From Dendrolimus kikuchii (Eukaryota > Arthropoda > Insecta > Lepidoptera > Lasiocampidae): a DNA stretch of 64,000 bases. A model generated the notes under the pieces. That model saw only the letters and a list, made by a program, of their open reading frames with translations. It ran no database searches and was not told the DNA's origin. The stretch's first letter is position 1. Every line of letters starts with the position of its first letter. A program made the position numbers and the translations under genes. Location: positions 981,001 through 1,045,000 of the forward strand of contig CM034403.1 in the NCBI GenBank assembly GCA_019925095.2, given 5' to 3'. Positions 62,366-64,000 of the stretch are shown piece by piece.

Positions 62366-62414
62366 TCTTATATAATGAATAGGCGCCTGATGTCAGGAGG
62401 AAATGCAGTCTAAG

Positions 62415-62585
62415 GTGGAGCTTGCTTACCAAGAAGATAGCTGTTCACGCGAGACTTGAAAACCCCTATATTCTGTTCTTCAGGAAAAACAGAAGACGGT
62501 AAAGAGTTCCACTCTTCAGCGGTGCGTATGATGGAAGAGGAAGCATAGCGTTTCGTCCGCTTTGTTGGTATTTCCACCATATTAT
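62415..62585 (-). pseudogene. jockey/CR1-like LINE RT C-terminal fragment
   Basis: The minus strand reads MVEIPTKRTKRYASSS, EEWNSLPSSVFPEEQ and VFKSRVNSYLLGKQAPP. The frame continues into the family A insert at 62586. Confidence 0.7.
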
Positions 62586-62848
62586 ATACATACATAACTT
62601 CACGCCAGTTCCCTTGCGGGGTAGGCACGAACGACAGAGCGCCATTTAGGCTTATTCTTACACACCTCACTTGCTTCTTTGACATTCATAACTCTTGTCA
62701 TGCACGCTCGTCTGTTCTTAAAGCTCCTGACATCACCTTCTGCTAGTACACGATCAATTTGATCATGGAAGGTGTGTCGTGGTCTTCCACGACTTCTGCA
62801 TCCATCCACTTTTGCATTGTATATCTATTTAGTCATTCTTTCATCATT
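62586..62848 (-). repeat. family A LINE 3' end
   Basis: Tail at 62586-62596; the minus-strand frame is open to DGCRSRGRP and beyond; the copy ends at ATGATGAAAG (minus-strand start). Confidence 0.8.
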
Positions 62849-63003
62849 TGCCATACAAATCACAATAATATACTCTGATTAGGCTGATACAAATATATAC
62901 GAAAATCAAAATGGCGAATGCAAGCAAGGACAAGATGGCGAATTTGACGATGGCGTAATGTTATTTGAATCTAAAAATTTTTTTGTGTTTATTTGTATTT
63001 GTA

Positions 63004-63352
63004 TACCGAAGTAAGAAAGAGAGTGTCGGGGTGAAGGTAAGGAAAGGAATGCTCCGGTGGTTCGGGCATGTGGAAAGAATGCATGATGAAAGAATGACTA
63101 AACAGATATACAATGCAAAAGTGGATGGATGCAGAAGTCGTGGAAGGCCAAGACACACCTTCCATGATCAAATTGATCGTGTACTAGCGGAAGGTGATGT
63201 CAGGAGCTTTAAGAACAGACGAGCGTGGATGACAAGAGTTATGAATGTCAAAGAAGCAAGTAAGGTGTGTCAGAATAAACCTAAATGACGCTCTGTTGTT
63301 CGTGCCTACCCCTCAAGGGAACTGGCGTGAAGTTATGTATGTATGTATGTAA
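63004..63352 (+). repeat. family A LINE 3' part
   Basis: Frame open from VGVKVRKGMLRWFGHVERM to QNKPK, then a TGG-to-TGA change. A TATG tail of four or more units closes it. Confidence 0.8.
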
Positions 63353-63472
63353 ATTGTATGCATTTATATTTTCAAAGTTGTGGTTTGTATGAGCGATGTA
63401 TCGAATGCCATTTAGCTTCATCAGCTTCTTAGCTGAGAAAGTAGAAAAATAAATGCTGGCGAAGTTGCAGCT

Positions 63473-63473
<1 letters not shown>

Positions 63474-63521
<48 letters not shown>

Positions 63522-63558
63522 TTACTTTCGCATTTACAATATTAATAGGGATCTAAAT
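63474..63558 (-). repeat. Helitron-like 5' end with (CAGA)n
   Basis: A (CAGA)n run at 63476-63520, then CTTACTTTCGCATTTACAAT; on the minus strand the element starts TCCCTATTAATATTG, as at 32445. Confidence 0.6.
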
Positions 63559-63654
63559 TAAATTGACATTTTATTTATGTAATTTTTTGTATAATTGTAT
63601 TTTTTTTTTTTGCAATTAACTATTTGAGCCAATTTTTTATTTTTATTATATAAA

Positions 63655-63870
63655 CTAGCGGCCCCGACAAACGTTGTCCTGCCTTTAAAAAATAAAATTC
63701 TAGAATCCGATCCCAGAGCCACCTACCGGTTCTAATTGCGAATCTAAACCATCCGAGTACCCACTCAAACACACAGAAACAAAATCACCAAAATCGCTCC
63801 CGGTGATTAAGAGGATTCTAGAACCCGATCTCAGCGCCACCTACCGGTTCTAATTGTGAATCTAAAAGAG
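63655..63870 (-). mobile_element. Helitron-like 3' part
   Basis: On the minus strand it ends with a GACAA/TTGTC stem, GGGGCCGCTAG and T. The body contains a duplicated block (CACCTACCGGTTCTAATTG at 63719 and 63838). Confidence 0.55.
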
Positions 63871-64000
63871 TAATATATTTTTTTTATTCTAAGTCATGCA
63901 GAATAAGATTAAAAATCTTACCAAAAAATTAAAGTTTATAAATAACAAATAAAAAATAGGGGTTGATCGTAGAGGGGTGAAAATTTAGGGTTGTATGTAT
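63871..64000. other. unassigned right edge
   Basis: AT-rich; no recognised feature. Confidence 0.4.

Overview
This 64 kb window looks like intergenic heterochromatin-like DNA from a moth or butterfly (Lepidoptera). It is AT-rich and almost entirely transposable elements (TEs) and their debris. I found no convincing host gene, tRNA gene, rRNA gene or CRISPR array. Lepidoptera is inferred from the mix: a Bm1-like tRNA-derived SINE, dense short LINE tails, Helitron-like elements ending in a hairpin plus CTAG, Penelope-like debris, mariner, BEL/Pao and Ty3/gypsy elements. No species can be named from this alone.

Three large LTR retrotransposons carry most of the coding sequence. Gypsy-1 (9392-13945, +) has an intact 1037-codon pol, a tRNA-Trp primer site and a textbook -1 frameshift signal between gag and pol; its gag lacks the main capsid-like region. 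Gypsy-2 (18844-22625, -) has gag and pol in one frame but has lost the integrase core; it abuts a mariner fragment. A BEL/Pao element (45595-51843, -) is nearly complete, with a gag frame change in a homopolymer, one in-frame UGA (followed by CUA) between gag and pol, and a 3' end replaced by a LINE fragment read antisense. The BEL element lies between two perfect 91-bp inverted repeats (45311-45401 and 52715-52805).

Around these lie short dispersed families. Family A: 17 fragments of the 3' end of an RTE-like LINE with (TATG)n tails, some with 10-11 bp target duplications. Family B: about 20 poly(A)-tailed short elements with two fixed 5' ends. Family C: eight solo or partial LTRs starting TGTTAC and ending GTAACA. 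Family D: a short AT-rich repeat. Others are Penelope 3' ends, Helitron-like fragments and jockey/CR1-like RT tails. Between about 32.4 and 37.3 kb there is a 1.07 kb GT-rich minisatellite apparently inside a Helitron, then a four-unit tandem array of about 640 bp built from D, an LTR 5' half and a Penelope 3' end.

The most useful observations are the gag-pol frameshift pseudoknot of gypsy-1, the UGA-CUA junction of the BEL element, the long perfect inverted repeat, the composite 640-bp array, the fixed 5' ends of family B, a Penelope copy with a twin-priming-like inversion, and a gene-conversion-like 330-bp duplication. Element-family names rest on protein motifs and terminal structures read by eye; no database search was run.
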